A stretch of DNA of 64,000 nt from Oopsacas minuta (Eukaryota > Porifera > Hexactinellida > Lyssacinosida > Leucopsacidae), in contig JAKMXF010000351.1 of the NCBI GenBank assembly GCA_024704765.1, positions 1 through 64,000 of the forward strand, in the 5' to 3' direction. The translations under genes were made by a program, and so were the position numbers. Positions 62,091 through 64,000 of the stretch are shown piece by piece (the first letter of the stretch is position 1; every line of letters begins with the position of its first letter). The notes under the pieces were generated by a model. It did not search any database, was not told the DNA's origin, and saw nothing but the letters and a program-made list of their open reading frames with translations.

Positions 62091-62390
62091 GACAAAATCC
62101 TATGACAATAATACATTATATGCGGGTCAAAATCCTACGATAATAATATATTATATGCGGGTCCAAATCCTACGACAATAATATATTACATGCGGGTCAA
62201 AATCCTACAACAATAATACATTATATGCGGGTCAAAATCCTACGACAATAATATATTATATGCAGGTCAGAATCCTACGACAATAATACATTATATGCGG
62301 GTCAAAATTCTACGGCTGTAATTAGTGTAATACATTTTGATGCAGGTCAAAATCCTACACATATATTACATCGTAGGATTTTGACCCGCA
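62091..62390. repeat. 35-bp subterminal tandem repeats of the Ginger element
   Basis: Seven head-to-tail units start at 62091, 62126, 62161, 62196, 62231, 62266 and 62301, an exact 35-bp period. Each has GTCAAAATCCTACG plus an ATAATA..TTATATGCGG tail. Further copies of the motif occur at 62345, inverted at 62372-62390, and at the terminus (62423-62442). The left end has only one copy. Probably transposase-binding sites (inference). Confidence 0.97.
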
Positions 62391-62442
62391 CCATGGATAT
62401 GCTATTAGGATTTTGTACTGCTGGTCAAAATCCTACGCAACA

Positions 62443-64000
62443 GCTCTATCTAATAATGTTATTTTTGAAATTCCAAAAAGTTGAGAATGACATCAAAATT
62501 CTGTCATAAGTGTCAATTTTATTACAAGTCTATAATTTCCTGAGCCAAGGCCAAAATCAGCCTGGGGTCTTCAAGTTTCTTCAATCAATCCCGAACATAC
62601 AATAGATATATACTCGAATACACAGATACATGCCGATTAATCACGTTTTAATAGTTTAGATGTGTATACAGCATAGTTGTCAAGTCTCATGGATCTGAAG
62701 TGAGTTTTCACAAATTGTAACCGAATGCCACTTTAACTTTTGCGTGAATCAATACTGCATAGGGAACTTAAAAAGTAGCAAACGAATAAGTTTTCAAATA
62801 TATGGCCATGCAACTGAGACACCCTTATGTACATTGGTATTTTCGTAATCGATTGAAAGAACCCCTAGGGCAATATTTCCCAATAAAGGGGTATTTTCGG
62901 CCTTTGCGTCAAGTTCGAGTCTTGTACGAAAATACACAGCAATGACGAAATTATGACGTAAGTGTCGTATTTTAGATTTTGGAAGAATCACAGTATTAAC
63001 CGCTGCTCAGATATTACGTATGATAGAAGATTGAAAATGGATCACAGGCACTATTCGATATGCGAAATACCCTTGAAGGCATGATTTTGAAAATTGCAAG
63101 CTCATCATGGAATCATTACGTCACCATGACTGAACCAAATATCGCAAATTGGTAAATTCCCAAAGTTTGATAATTTCGAATTATCAGAGTTTGGAAGCAC
63201 GCGAAAAGTGCCTGCTACTAAAAATACATGTTTGCAAGCAGAGCAGCTCAAGTATGCTCAGGGGACCGAAGTTTGAATGTATCATATGTTATTATAAGTA
63301 CAAACGGCAGAAGCAAGAATAGATTGGCCGTTTAAGGGAGGAGATTTCGGCCTAGAGATACTCCGTGTCTACTGCCTATGTGGGCCTAATATATACAAAG
63401 GTAAAATGAAAGACACGGTAGCTTCCATTTCTTCAGACTGTCTCATCAAATGTATAAATGTCTAAAAGTACTTAAGTAGAGAATCTCTAACTGAGTATCT
63501 TAACCTGTGGTTATATTCCCAAACATGACCACAGTATGCTTACAGAGATTTGTATATGGATTTTGGGTCAAGTTGAAGCTCAATGACCAATTTGACCAAA
63601 CGGGGCCAAATATGACCTAACATGGCAAATTTGACCAAACCTGTCGATCTGGGTGTAGTCATGGTAAAATGTTCTAAACAATGCTACCATATCTCGTGAG
63701 AGTTTGAGCACACCCTGATCTAGAAGAATATGAATACACTGACCAAAATTATTACTTAAACATCACTAAAAATACAATTGCTTAACCTGGCTATATAGAG
63801 ATTATGTAAATATACATACAATACCTAAGAGAACTATTTGACTAGGGTAGGTAATATTGTTCGTGCTAAATCTATGAATATTATCAAATTGGATATTTTC
63901 TAGAGAGATTCAGCTCCTTAAATGTATAATGAACTTATTAATTTTTCAATTGCTAATTGCACAAATTTCAAATTAGATGGAACAATTCTGATGGTAATTC
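62443..64000. other. no supported gene; one dispersed repeat
   Basis: AT-rich flank. Near 63565-63640 GACCAAATTTGACC-like motifs recur loosely. No ORF with a recognisable domain. Confidence 0.5.
62880..63140 (+). repeat. dispersed repeat, copy 5 (SINE-like?)
   Basis: Contains GGGGTATTTTCGG, CAAGTTCGAGTCTTGTACGA, ATGACGAAATTATGACGTAA and CTCATCATGGAATCATTACG. The longest and clearest copy; aligns with those at 2555 and 12080. Confidence 0.55.

Larger units (their letters stand above)
56778..62442 (+). mobile_element. Ginger-type integrase DNA transposon
   Basis: A 5,665-bp element. The left end TGTTGAGTAGGATTTTGACC (56778) matches the complement of the right end TGTTGCGTAGGATTTTGACC (62442) at 19 of 20 positions. 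Flanks GCCC (56774-56777) and GCTC (62443-62446) fit a 4-bp duplication with one change. Termini start with TGT, and the gene is a Gypsy-like integrase without reverse transcriptase, protease or gag: the Ginger pattern. The right subterminal zone carries tandem copies of the terminal motif. Confidence 0.9.

Noticed and set aside
56778-62442. Gypsy LTR retrotransposon as the source of the integrase
   Set aside because: No LTRs, gag, protease or reverse transcriptase; inverted rather than direct ends, and the gene has introns.
63565-63640. Recurring TTTGACCAAA-like motifs
   Set aside because: Irregular spacing and few copies; not a convincing repeat array or site cluster.

Overview
The window is AT-rich animal DNA. 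The genes are spliced or eukaryotic in type (an ALG14 homologue, GT-AG introns in a transposon gene), there are no bacterial operon features, and the rest is mostly layered DNA transposons. An invertebrate, perhaps an arthropod or copepod-like genome rich in Tc1/mariner elements, fits best; this is an inference, not an identification.

The only host gene I can name with confidence is ALG14 (12753-13373, minus), an intact single-exon gene for the membrane subunit of the UDP-GlcNAc transferase of N-glycan synthesis. I recognised no tRNA, rRNA or CRISPR array, and no clear LTR or LINE retroelement.

Layout. 1-3000: GAT microsatellite, DD37D mariner relic, rearranged hAT relic. 3900-9660: P-element/THAP9-type relic interrupted at TA sites by a DD37D mariner (5071-6276) and a Tc1 (6985-8336). 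9817-11123: a further DD37D mariner. 12753-13373: ALG14. 16682-19720: Tigger-type MITE, DD34D mariner relic, hAT relic. 20016-22079: RAG1/Transib-like transposase gene with the D, D, E residues and both zinc-ligand motifs still readable, broken by three stops and about two frameshifts. 22850-27131: hAT relics, MITEs and a second Tc1. 29160-30830: a second, more decayed RAG1/Transib-like copy. 32351-34723: a pogo/Tigger element with terminal repeats. 36662-38300: a hAT relic.

39850-56290 is a nested stack. One hAT gene is split between two codons-in-frame halves (ending 40322, resuming 54898) by a 14,575-bp insert with inverted ends and an approximately 8-bp target duplication. The insert holds a FLYWCH/MULE transposase relic, a two-gene PIF/Harbinger element, a 910-bp fold-back element and a 5,019-bp element (49213-54231) with 447-bp terminal inverted repeats that encodes an unusual transposase followed by an OTU-protease-like domain. 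The right half of the hAT also carries a 314-bp MITE with an exact 8-bp duplication.

56778-62442 is an almost complete Ginger-type transposon: matching termini, seven-exon integrase gene with phase-compatible introns, a C-terminal domain with protease-like motifs, and seven exact-period 35-bp subterminal repeats that contain the terminal motif. The stretches around these elements are mostly unrecognised AT-rich DNA with scattered copies of a short dispersed repeat.
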